This document shows positions 1 through 5,727 of a stretch of DNA of 6,114 bases, one piece after another. Made by a program: the position numbers and the translations under genes. The notes under the pieces were generated by a model. It was not told the origin of the DNA. It ran no database searches and worked only from the letters and a program-made list of their open reading frames with translations. Source of the stretch: an archaeon RBG_16_50_20 (lineage in GTDB: Archaea; Thermoproteota; Bathyarchaeia; 40CM-2-53-6); contig MEMY01000073.1 in NCBI GenBank assembly GCA_001768965.1, forward strand, positions 349-6,462, in the 5' to 3' direction. How positions within the stretch are numbered: position 1 is the first letter of the stretch; every line of letters begins with the position of its first letter.

Positions 1-1
1 A

Positions 2-223
2 AGCGAAATTGAAGTCGTAGACATTTTCAGGCGGCCAGAGGATATTCCACCCATTGTCGAGCAGGCAGCTGAACTTCGCAAACGTTACAATCACCCCAAC
101 GTAGTATGGATGCAGCTTGGCATTGTGAATGAAGATGCCGCAGAGACTGCCCGAAGCGCCGGAATGGATGTCGTCATGGACCGCTGTATGAAAATAGAAC
201 ACGCGCGACGATTAGGACGGTAG
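2..223 (+). CDS. CoA-binding domain protein (YccU-like), 3' end only
   Basis: This is the C-terminal 73 residues of an open frame that enters from the left edge and stops with TAG at 221-223. The visible part matches the end of the CoA-binding Rossmann-fold family typified by E. coli YccU: a VDIFRRPEDIP segment, then VVWMQLGIVNEDAA, then MDVVMDRCMKIEH close to the C-terminus. Family members are small cytosolic proteins of about 130-150 residues that bind CoA; their physiological role is poorly defined. The nucleotide-binding glycine-rich N-terminus lies outside the window, so start and promoter cannot be judged. The gene is convergent with fbp, 19 bases separating the two stop codons. The family call is firm; the function is not. 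Confidence 0.88.
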   Translation, partial: SEIEVVDIFRRPEDIPPIVEQAAELRKRYNHPNVVWMQLGIVNEDAAETARSAGMDVVMDRCMKIEHARRLGR

Positions 224-232
224 TGCTGAAGG

Positions 233-251
233 TCTTTCGATTTTACTTCTT
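233..251 (+). terminator. possible T-rich terminator of the CoA-binding gene
   Basis: A pyrimidine-rich, T-heavy stretch (TCTTTCGATTTTACTTCTT) begins ten bases after the stop codon and runs into the 3' end of convergent fbp. Archaeal termination commonly uses runs of T in the coding strand without a hairpin, and I see no stable stem here. The T runs are short, so this is a weak call based on position. Confidence 0.22.
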
Positions 252-1349
252 GAACCTCGTCTTGAGCTTCTCGAGGACCTCTGGGAGAGTTGTGTACTCC
301 ATTTCTTCAGGTCCCAACCTGTGGGGCATAAAGGGTCCATGCCTTCGCATGTAATCAGTTATCTCATTCGCAACCTGTCGCGTACGATCGTAGGCAGGGT
401 CCCCGAACAGGTCAGCAGGGCCAATCAGCTTCGCGTCGGAGACCTGGAATCCCGCACCCACTACGCGGGGTGGGCCGTCGAATCTCGTAACGCGGTTCTG
501 CACGTCGTTCATGCTGACGGGCATTAGTGGACCTAGATGGGATCCTCGCATCCACCCTGCGACCAGGTGTGGAAAAGCAAAGGGCTCAAGGACCTCGCCA
601 ACAGCAGGCAAACCATGCTGCGCCCGCACAATGCAAACCGGGTCATCCTTCCCGACATACCTGCCAGCAATGAGCGAAAGTCGTGAGGTACTTGCTGCGG
701 CGGCTGGCATTCCATCGTTCCGATAGATTTTCGATATAACGTAGCGTGAAGATGTCCCGATCAATGCGAGAAGGTCGTATGTTTCATCGGGGCATTTGAT
801 CTTGATAGATTGATCCTCCATCACATCCAAGATTTCGAAAGTGAAACCGTCGTGGAGCGCTGGGTCGATGATTAGTCCCGCAGTGTTAAATGGGTCGCCG
901 AAAATGCGGAAGAGTGGAAGATTCCATGCACCGGGTTCCGTCTTGTCGGCCATGAAGACGAGAACCGGATCGCTTCTTCTCTCCTCGAATTCGAGCTCAG
1001 CAACACCTGGTCCCATCCCCTTGACATTCCCCGAGAAAGCCTCAGCCAAGAGATCCTGTCCGGCACCGTAGAGTTTCAAAGGCTTCGAGACTTTGTCAGT
1101 GATTTCCTTGAACGTGTCCCAAGCCAGTTGGTGAACCCGTTTGTCATTCTCCCCGCGACGGTGAGTCATAATGAATTCTAAATCGTCGCCCGCATGAGTC
1201 ACAAAGAAATCGACAATCGCGCCATCCTTCCTAGCCTTTTCTAGTAATGTTTTCGCGACTTCGATCTGCTGCGGATGAACGGTCCCATGACCAGGGTAAG
1301 AACCAACATCAGCTTTGATCACCGAGACTGTAACCTTTTGTGAACTCAA
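243..1349 (-). CDS. fbp: Fructose-1,6-bisphosphate aldolase/phosphatase (type V FBPase)
   Basis: A 368-residue bifunctional cytosolic enzyme of gluconeogenesis. It condenses GAP and DHAP to fructose 1,6-bisphosphate and then hydrolyses this to fructose 6-phosphate. Family signatures run along the whole length: IKADVGSYPGH (10-21) and HAGDD (52-56) for metal binding; LYGAGQDLL (93-101); FMADKTEPGAWNLP (132-145); GRYVGKDDPV (229-238); GWMRGSH (265-271); FDGPPRVV (290-297); MEYTTLP (350-356). By alignment from memory, Lys234 is the Schiff-base lysine and Tyr231 and Tyr352 the catalytic tyrosines of the Thermoproteus enzyme, so both activities should be intact. Length is normal for the family. 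The start is a TTG at 1347-1349: no in-frame ATG lies upstream before a plausible promoter, and any later start would cut into the N-terminal active-site strand. The gene is divergent from tpiA, which supplies its triose substrates. Typical of archaea and some thermophilic bacteria. Confidence 0.96.
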   Translation of the reverse strand: MSSQKVTVSVIKADVGSYPGHGTVHPQQIEVAKTLLEKARKDGAIVDFFVTHAGDDLEFIMTHRRGENDKRVHQLAWDTFKEITDKVSKPLKLYGAGQDLLAEAFSGNVKGMGPGVAELEFEERRSDPVLVFMADKTEPGAWNLPLFRIFGDPFNTAGLIIDPALHDGFTFEILDVMEDQSIKIKCPDETYDLLALIGTSSRYVISKIYRNDGMPAAAASTSRLSLIAGRYVGKDDPVCIVRAQHGLPAVGEVLEPFAFPHLVAGWMRGSHLGPLMPVSMNDVQNRVTRFDGPPRVVGAGFQVSDAKLIGPADLFGDPAYDRTRQVANEITDYMRRHGPFMPHRLGPEEMEYTTLPEVLEKLKTRFKK

Positions 1350-1384
1350 TTCACAACTACCGGGCCGGCATATCCAAAAGTCGG

Positions 1385-1394
1385 TATTTAATTA
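1385..1394 (+). promoter_or_regulatory. TATA-like box for tpiA
   Basis: TATTTAATTA lies 51 bases before the chosen tpiA ATG at 1445. A start site about 25-27 bases downstream would fall near 1415, giving a leader of about 30 bases to 1445 or 18 bases to the alternative ATG at 1433. The upstream transcription factor B element is not clear. The box lies inside the N-terminal extension that a start at 1340 would imply, which argues against that start. Confidence 0.5.
1385..1394 (-). promoter_or_regulatory. TATA-like box for fbp (same AT stretch, other strand)
   Basis: Read on the minus strand the same ten bases are TAATTAAATA. A start site about 25-27 bases downstream would be near 1362, leaving a leader of about 13 bases before the TTG start at 1349. 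No other AT-rich octamer lies at a suitable distance. Divergent use of a single AT stretch is inferred from spacing alone. Confidence 0.4.
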
Positions 1395-1444
1395 TGCCGA
1401 AGTATTACCCGCAGCTCGTTCTCCAACGAAAGATGTGTCCACTT

Positions 1445-2140
1445 ATGACAAAGAGCAAGTTCTCTGAACCCTTTCTATTAATCAACTTCAAAACCTACCT
1501 GGAGGCCACTGGAAAGCGCGCGGTCGATCTCGCCAGCCGAGTAGAGCTGGTCGGAAAGAACAATGATGTGATGTTTGGCGTAGCACCTCAATTTTGTGAC
1601 ATCGCACAGGTCGCCGCTCAGGTCGAGATACCCGTTTTTGCCCAACACATCGATCCAGTCAATTCAGGAGCTTTCACAGGGCACGTACTAGCTGAATCCG
1701 TCAAGGCGGCGGGAGGATCCGGAACTCTGATCAACCACTCAGAGAGGAACGTTAAGCTTATCGAGATAGAGCAATCGGTGCAACGCGCTCGCGAAGCTGG
1801 GCTATCGACGGCAGTTTGTGCCGGGACTTCGAGGCTTGCTGCGGCTGTTGCACTGACGGAACCAGAAATGGTGGCGATTGAGCCGCCAGAGTTGATAGGT
1901 TCGGGTCATGCTGTCTCCAAGGAGCGACCTGAGATCGTGAGTGATTCAGTCCGGAAGATACGTGCGGTGAATCAAAACGTCAGAATTCTATGTGGAGCGG
2001 GCATCACAACTGGTGACGATCTGTATGCCGCGCTCAAGCTCGGGGCGCAAGGCGTAATCGTCGCCAGCGGCGTCGTCAAAGCCCCTAAACCCGAAGACGT
2101 CCTAACGGACTTCTGCAAGGCAGTTCGAAAGTACGTGTGA
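1445..2140 (+). CDS. tpiA: Triosephosphate isomerase, archaeal type
   Basis: A cytosolic enzyme that interconverts glyceraldehyde 3-phosphate and dihydroxyacetone phosphate. From ATG 1445 it has 231 residues, matching the short archaeal TIM barrel (about 220-230) rather than the bacterial form of about 250. Numbering from this start, catalytic residues are visible: Asn14 and Lys16 in INFKTY, the electrophilic His98 in LINHSER, and Glu146 in AIEPPELIGSG, which also begins the phosphate-gripping loop. CGAGITTGDD (183-192) and VIVASGVVKA (204-213) form the C-terminal phosphate site. The frame is open back to an ATG at 1340, but that would add 35 unrelated residues, overlap divergent fbp and cover the TATA-like box. 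ATG 1433 (four residues longer) remains possible. The product is the substrate pool for the neighbouring FBPA/P. Confidence 0.95.
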   Translation: MTKSKFSEPFLLINFKTYLEATGKRAVDLASRVELVGKNNDVMFGVAPQFCDIAQVAAQVEIPVFAQHIDPVNSGAFTGHVLAESVKAAGGSGTLINHSERNVKLIEIEQSVQRAREAGLSTAVCAGTSRLAAAVALTEPEMVAIEPPELIGSGHAVSKERPEIVSDSVRKIRAVNQNVRILCGAGITTGDDLYAALKLGAQGVIVASGVVKAPKPEDVLTDFCKAVRKYV

Positions 2141-2170
2141 AAGTTCAGAGTTAGAGGAGTTCAGGTACTA

Positions 2171-2177
2171 TTTATAA
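2171..2177 (+). promoter_or_regulatory. TATA-like box for the prenyl synthase gene
   Basis: TTTATAA, within the AT-rich run TACTATTTATAAC, lies in the 80-base gap after tpiA. Start-site spacing of about 25-27 bases predicts transcription from near 2200. That leaves a leader of about 20 bases to ATG 2221. It suggests that the prenyl synthase gene is transcribed on its own even though it follows tpiA on the same strand. Confidence 0.55.
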
Positions 2178-2220
2178 CGGCTCACGCACTGGTTCGCTTC
2201 AAAATGCAACTGTGGGACTG

Positions 2221-3135
2221 ATGAACACTCCAAACTTCCAAGCGTTGCTCGAAGAAAAACGGGCTTTGGTAAACAAACGGATAGACGAGCTACTCTCGAG
2301 TGGCTTCGAACAGAGCGAAGCCAACGAACTAGTGAAGTATACATTCAAGACCGGTGGTAAGAGACTGCGTCCCATTCTGGTCCTGTTGTCATGTGAGAGT
2401 GTTGGCGGGAAATCGGCGCAAGCACTTGACGCAGCTGTTGCCATGGAATTTGTGCATGCTGCGTCGCTGATCTTTGACGATCTCATTGACAAGCATCGAT
2501 TACGACGTAGCCTTCCGACGACGCAACATGTCTTTGCCGATGACAAGGCAATCAGCGCTGGATTGTTCCTGGCATCCAAAGGTGTGCAAACATTGGCGGA
2601 ATACAAGGATTCAAGAATCACAAAGATGGTGGGATGGGGATTGGTAGATCTCAGCAAAGGCGAGATCTTAGACGTGATAACTGAACTCGCAATTGATGTC
2701 GAACATTATCTCACTATAGCTGACCTTAAGACTGGTTCGCTTTTCAGCGCGGCTGCAGGGATTGGAGGGGTTCTTGGCGGAGCTACGTCGGAAGAAGTGG
2801 ACTGTTTGTACAACTACGGCAGGGCCGTGGGAATAGCTTTCCAGATTAAAGACGACATACTGGACACCTCCGGAGACAAAGAAAGACAGGACAGGATGAA
2901 TCTAGTTCTTATGCACTACCTTGACGAAGTCGCAAAGCGACAACGGGTAAGCTCCATACTGGACGACAAGGAGAAGTCTATGGCGGTGCTTCGCGAAACT
3001 GCGATCGAATTTGCGCTGAAAAAATCGCGGGAGCACGTCGAGAAAGCAAAGCAGGAATTGAAAGGTCTACGCGATCCTGGCAAAAGGAAGCTGTTGGACG
3101 ATTTCGCGGACTACTCTTTGGAACGCAAATTCTAG
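2221..3135 (+). CDS. Trans-prenyl diphosphate synthase (GGPP synthase-like), divergent
   Basis: A member of the head-to-tail trans-isoprenyl diphosphate synthase family (all-alpha fold, cytosolic). It would add IPP to allylic diphosphates to make the C20 or longer chains of archaeal ether lipids or quinones. Numbered from ATG 2221 (304 residues), the visible motifs are GGKRLRP (45-51, IPP binding), the first Asp-rich motif DDLID (86-90) followed by RR (95-96), the KTG of LKTGSLF (169-175), and the second Asp-rich motif FQIKDDILD (207-215). Both metal-binding motifs are intact. Three departures stand out: RRS instead of RRG, AGL instead of AGD at 113-115, and loss of the GKPxGxDxxxGKxT segment that normally follows the second motif. 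ATG 2221 was chosen; a GTG at 2212 would add three residues. Function as GGPP synthase is likely, but a divergent paralogue or a subunit of a heteromer is possible. It is convergent with the small zinc-ribbon gene, with 7 bases between stops. Confidence 0.88.
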   Translation: MNTPNFQALLEEKRALVNKRIDELLSSGFEQSEANELVKYTFKTGGKRLRPILVLLSCESVGGKSAQALDAAVAMEFVHAASLIFDDLIDKHRLRRSLPTTQHVFADDKAISAGLFLASKGVQTLAEYKDSRITKMVGWGLVDLSKGEILDVITELAIDVEHYLTIADLKTGSLFSAAAGIGGVLGGATSEEVDCLYNYGRAVGIAFQIKDDILDTSGDKERQDRMNLVLMHYLDEVAKRQRVSSILDDKEKSMAVLRETAIEFALKKSREHVEKAKQELKGLRDPGKRKLLDDFADYSLERKF

Positions 3136-3142
3136 CGACAGG

Positions 3143-3295
3143 CTAGGCTTCGGTTGTGTAGTCCGTTCCGCACGAACTACACTTCCATTTCCAGAGCACT
3201 TTACCCTCTCTGAAGACTAGCTCTGAATCAGCTGGAACCTGTTTCTTGCACTTCGCGCACCAGAAGTGCGTTGTTCCAGCCGAATGCCAAGCCAT
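3143..3295 (-). CDS. 50-residue zinc-ribbon protein
   Basis: A short minus-strand gene with ATG at 3295-3293 and TAG at 3145-3143. The protein has two CxxC knuckles, Cys13-Ala-Lys-Cys16 and Cys39-Ser-Ser-Cys42, separated by 22 residues: the layout of a single zinc ribbon. The rest is basic and aromatic (WKWK just before the second knuckle, FREGKV in the middle) and there is no membrane segment. A purine-rich AGAGG about ten bases before the ATG could be a ribosome binding site. The plan C-x2-C, basic stretch, EGK, C-x2-CGT resembles small archaeal ribbon families such as DUF5679; this comparison is from memory. The function is unknown; nucleic-acid or protein binding is plausible. I accept it as a gene because both knuckles fall in one frame with a good start and it fills an otherwise empty gap tail to tail with its neighbour. 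Confidence 0.78.
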   Translation of the reverse strand: MAWHSAGTTHFWCAKCKKQVPADSELVFREGKVLWKWKCSSCGTDYTTEA

Positions 3296-3494
3296 GAATC
3301 ATCTACCTCTAATCTTGCAATGCCAACGCACAAGACGCGCTGCTGCTAGTCCTCATTCTGCGCTAATGCCTATGGTTCCTTAAGAAAATTGCACTTCAAA
3401 CACTGCAAACTGGCTTCGCAGCGCTTTCGCATGATTTATATTCGGTTAGTTTTAGTCACACAGGAAAATCCTAGGCCTCTCGCTGGGACTTGAC
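3296..3494. other. Non-coding region between the zinc-ribbon gene and the nuo operon
   Basis: About 200 bases between divergent genes. No convincing frame is present: the short ATG frames from 3320 and from 3366 stop within nine codons. The right end holds the TATA-like box of the nuo operon. The left end should contain the zinc-ribbon promoter, but I find only a weak AT-rich candidate (complement of about 3376-3391) and do not call it. I see no tRNA, strong hairpin or repeat array. Confidence 0.6.
3435..3442 (+). promoter_or_regulatory. TATA-like box for the nuo operon
   Basis: TTTATATT lies 52 bases before the nuoA ATG. A start about 25-27 bases downstream would be near 3465, giving a leader of about 30 bases. 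It is the only strong AT octamer in the region and is well placed to drive all of the following tightly spaced nuo genes. Confidence 0.58.
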
Positions 3495-3857
3495 ATGGCT
3501 CTGAACCCTTGGCTGACGGTAATAATCTGGGCAATTGTCGTGATCGCCCTCACTGGCCCGATGCTGACTCTGCCAATGTTCTGGTCCCGAAGAAAACCAG
3601 ACCCTTTCCGCGACATGCCATTTGAGTCTGGACAAGTCCCGCAAGGCGAAGCAAGACATCGACTGGTAATGCAGTACTATCCTTACCTGCTGATGTTCGT
3701 GGCTTTCGACGTCGTAGGAATGTTTCTTTTCGCTTGGGGGATGAGTTTTACCAAGATTCCCCTCTATGCTTCATTCCCGGTTCTGCTTTTCCTATTCCTT
3801 CTAGCCGCTCCATTGGGGTACGCACTGCATCTGGCTCTCCGTAGGGAGAACTGGTAA
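3495..3857 (+). CDS. nuoA: Complex I membrane subunit A (ND3-like)
   Basis: A 120-residue inner-core membrane subunit of proton-pumping NADH:quinone oxidoreductase-like complex I. It lies beside NuoH at the junction with the peripheral arm. Three membrane helices are visible at roughly 8-30, 62-83 and 91-115. Between the first two is the family's flexible loop with PFESG (42-46), where Glu44 matches the conserved loop glutamate of E. coli NuoA. The second helix has FDVVGMFLFAW (71-81). Asp72 matches conserved Asp79 of E. coli, but the next acidic position (Glu81, FDVE) is valine here. Length is normal for the family. The start follows a weak purine-rich GGGA. The stop is one base before nuoH, and the gene heads the operon. 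Confidence 0.94.
   Translation: MALNPWLTVIIWAIVVIALTGPMLTLPMFWSRRKPDPFRDMPFESGQVPQGEARHRLVMQYYPYLLMFVAFDVVGMFLFAWGMSFTKIPLYASFPVLLFLFLLAAPLGYALHLALRRENW
3844..3848 (+). promoter_or_regulatory. Ribosome binding site deciding the nuoH start
   Basis: GGGAG lies inside the last codons of nuoA, ten bases before TTG 3859 and thirteen before GTG 3862. No ATG start fits, so one of these two codons must be used. The shorter spacing favours the TTG, but only slightly. Confidence 0.4.
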
Positions 3858-3858
3858 C

Positions 3859-4890
3859 TTGGTGAATCTCCCCGCAACACCGGCCGACCTAATCCCGTTC
3901 CTTTTTGCAGTCATAACGTCTCATACATTTATCCAGATCATCCTTTTTCCTGGGTTCATTCACGTGACTTTGGTTACCGCATTTCTGACTTGGTATGAAA
4001 GAAAGATCATAGCCAGAATTCAGCTTCGAATTGGACCTTTGTACGCCGGAGGACCAGGAGGCATACTGCAACCCATAGCGGACGGTGTCAAGCTGATCTT
4101 CAAAGAAGTCATGATACCATACAAAGCCGACAAACCTCTTTTCCTCGCAATCCCGCTCGCGCTCGTTGTTATGGCAGCTTTGCCGTTCGCCGTTATTCCC
4201 TTCGGACAGAACTGGGTAATCGCGAACCTTGACGTGGGTCTCGTCTTCGTCTTCGCAATGATCTCACTTTTTCCATTGATGATTCTGATTTTCGCCTGGG
4301 CCAGCAATAGCAAATATCCATTCCTCGGCGGATTGAGGTCGCTGTTTCAACAAGTGGCGTACGAGATTCCAATGTGGATATCAGCGCTAAGTATTGTGAT
4401 GTTAGCTGGCTCGCTGAGCTTGGTTGACATCGTGAATGCGCAGGCGAGGATTTGGTTCATAATTCCAGCCTTTCTCTCGTTCATCGTCTTCTTCATTTCA
4501 GTAATGGCCGAACTTGAACGACTACCTTTCGATCTTCCTACAGCAGAACCCGAACTTGTTGCGGGGTGGTTCACCGAATCCAGCGGTGCGATCTTCATGC
4601 TGCAGTTCCTGGCTCTCTACATGAAGATGTACCTGATGTCGTCACTTGTGACCGTTCTATTCTTGGGTGGATGGTGGGGCCCGGCATTCTTGCCGCAGCC
4701 CGTCTGGTTCATCATCAAGACATTGATTGTTGCAACATTCATCATAATACCACGAGCCGTCTTTGCACGAATCAGAGTTGACATGCTCATCAGAATAGGT
4801 TGGACGCGACTGCTCATAGTCGCTCTTGTCAATGTCTTCTTGACTGTGCTCCTCATTACAAGCGGTCTAACAGCAATTTTGGGGATGTGA
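3859..4890 (+). CDS. nuoH: Complex I membrane subunit H (ND1-like)
   Basis: A 343-residue membrane subunit that forms most of the quinone chamber and links it to the proton channels. About eight membrane helices are evident. Hallmarks in order: WYERKI (45-50), RIGP (57-60), GGILQPIADGVKL (67-79), GLRSLFQQVAYEIP (158-171), the quinone-loop motif AELERLPFDLPTAEPELVAG (217-236), TESSG (239-243) and RVDMLIRIGW (306-315). The quinone loop differs from the usual PEAExEL...EYSG at two positions: Thr228 replaces the first glutamate and Ser241 replaces the tyrosine. Length is close to the family norm. The start is TTG 3859 or GTG 3862, one or four bases after the nuoA stop, so translation is probably coupled. 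nuoJ follows directly; nuoI, often found at this point, is missing. Confidence 0.95.
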   Translation: MVNLPATPADLIPFLFAVITSHTFIQIILFPGFIHVTLVTAFLTWYERKIIARIQLRIGPLYAGGPGGILQPIADGVKLIFKEVMIPYKADKPLFLAIPLALVVMAALPFAVIPFGQNWVIANLDVGLVFVFAMISLFPLMILIFAWASNSKYPFLGGLRSLFQQVAYEIPMWISALSIVMLAGSLSLVDIVNAQARIWFIIPAFLSFIVFFISVMAELERLPFDLPTAEPELVAGWFTESSGAIFMLQFLALYMKMYLMSSLVTVLFLGGWWGPAFLPQPVWFIIKTLIVATFIIIPRAVFARIRVDMLIRIGWTRLLIVALVNVFLTVLLITSGLTAILGM

Positions 4891-4894
4891 GACC

Positions 4895-5407
4895 GTGGAA
4901 ATTGCCATACCACCCGACCTTGTCTTCGTCATCTTGGCTGCTGTAACTCTCATCGCGGCAGTCTTGGCGCTTCAAGCTAAGGAGCTCATCTATGGCGCAA
5001 TTGCGTTGGGCATTAGCTTCATTGGGATAGCCGGGTTCTTCGTGTTCTTGGACGCACCTTACCTTGCAATGCTCCAGATCGCTGTCTACGTCGGTGCCGT
5101 CGTTGTGCTCATACTTTTCACAATAATGTTGGTTCGGAGAGAACAATCCGATGAACTTTTGGACCGTCCGGAAGGAGGCCAAGGAGCGGTTGGACTCTGG
5201 CTGGCGGGATTACTCGCTGTCGCGATTGCGGGGGTGGCAGCATTGGCAGGCCCGAACCTTCCTGCGGCGCCGCCAGCAGGCAATCTGCCTGTCTCAAGTC
5301 TAGGTCTCGTTCTGGCCGCCGAGTACCCAATCCCATTAGTCATATTGGCGCTTCTGATATCCGCAGCCTTGCTTGGGGCCCTCGTCTTGGCAAAGGTGGA
5401 GAAGTAG
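4895..5407 (+). CDS. nuoJ: Complex I membrane subunit J (ND6-like)
   Basis: A 170-residue membrane subunit of the E-channel region. It packs against NuoK, NuoA and NuoH. Five hydrophobic segments are visible at roughly 8-26, 31-52, 57-80, 98-118 and 141-166. The third holds the family signature QIAVYVGAVVVLILFTIML (61-79), the helix that in solved complexes carries a pi-bulge and rotates in coupling. A Gly/Ala/Pro-rich loop (117-132) joins the last two helices. Translation starts at GTG 4895, four bases after the nuoH stop, with GGGGA (4881-4885) as a likely ribosome binding site. No in-frame ATG comes early enough to keep the first helix. Length is typical. Confidence 0.93.
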   Translation: MEIAIPPDLVFVILAAVTLIAAVLALQAKELIYGAIALGISFIGIAGFFVFLDAPYLAMLQIAVYVGAVVVLILFTIMLVRREQSDELLDRPEGGQGAVGLWLAGLLAVAIAGVAALAGPNLPAAPPAGNLPVSSLGLVLAAEYPIPLVILALLISAALLGALVLAKVEK

Positions 5408-5411
5408 CCCC

Positions 5412-5720
5412 ATGGTTTCTCTAACAAGCTACCTAATCGTCTCAGCAGCCCTTCTCGGAATTGGCATTTACGGCCTGAGCGTGAAGAGGAACGCTATTCG
5501 AATCCTCTTTGCAATCGAAATTATCGTTAATGCTGCGAATCTGAATTTCGCGGCGTTCACTCGTTATTTAGATCCACCCCTGGTTTCAGGTCAGGTTATT
5601 GTGTTCTATTCTATTGCGGCCGCGGCGATGGAGGCCGCTGTTGGCTTGGCTTTAATTCTAATCGCGTTCAGGCTAAACTCCTCAATCGATGTCAGGAAGC
5701 TGAACAAGCTGAAGGGATGA
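5412..5720 (+). CDS. nuoK: Complex I membrane subunit K (ND4L-like)
   Basis: A 102-residue subunit related to Mrp antiporter subunit C, with three membrane helices. Both membrane glutamates needed for proton transfer in E. coli NuoK are present: Glu36 in AIEIIVNAANLNF at the same number as in E. coli, and Glu74 in AAAMEAAVGLALIL, equivalent to Glu72. The frame is open upstream into nuoJ (to 5373), but those 13 extra residues are not hydrophobic and would overlap nuoJ. ATG 5412 gives the normal family length, a four-base gap after nuoJ and a GGTGGAG ribosome binding site (5395-5401). Confidence 0.95.
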   Translation: MVSLTSYLIVSAALLGIGIYGLSVKRNAIRILFAIEIIVNAANLNFAAFTRYLDPPLVSGQVIVFYSIAAAAMEAAVGLALILIAFRLNSSIDVRKLNKLKG

Positions 5721-5727
5721 AGCAGCA

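Larger units (their letters stand above)
1381..1400. promoter_or_regulatory. 20-bp imperfect inverted repeat in the fbp/tpiA promoter region
   Basis: The arms are TCGGTAT (1381-1387) and ATGCCGA (1394-1400). The reverse complement of the right arm is TCGGCAT, so six of seven positions match. The spacer is the AT-only TTAATT. The repeat sits over the only good TATA-like sequence between divergent fbp and tpiA. This position suits an operator for a dimeric regulator acting on both promoters. The symmetry is seen directly; the regulatory role is inferred, and I do not recognise the motif as that of a named regulator. Confidence 0.45.

Noticed and set aside
321..726. Plus-strand frames of 68 and 71 codons inside fbp
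   Set aside because: Antisense to the strongly conserved FBPA/P; translations are unrelated to any family I recognise.
2199..2657. 152-codon open frame on the minus strand inside the prenyl synthase gene
   Set aside because: It is antisense to a clearly conserved protein; its translation is Ser/Arg/Cys-rich with no recognisable motif.
2860..2930. Sequencing frameshift as the cause of the missing prenyl synthase motif
   Set aside because: The alternative frames do not encode a GKxxGxDxxxGKxT-like stretch and the original frame resumes good family similarity to the C-terminus, so an in-frame difference is more likely.
3296..3494. Possible small RNA or riboswitch before nuoA
   Set aside because: No strong paired stems or known aptamer core could be seen; the leader after the predicted start is only about 30 bases.
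3471..3659. 62-codon minus-strand frame at the start of nuoA
   Set aside because: It overlaps the nuoA start and its leader and has no recognisable motif; nuoA explains the region.
4020..4313. 97-codon minus-strand frame across nuoH
   Set aside because: Shadow of the conserved nuoH sequence, without features of its own.
5086..5427. 113-codon minus-strand frame across nuoJ
   Set aside because: Low-complexity Ala/Pro/Arg translation produced by the GC-rich antisense of nuoJ; no start signal or motif.
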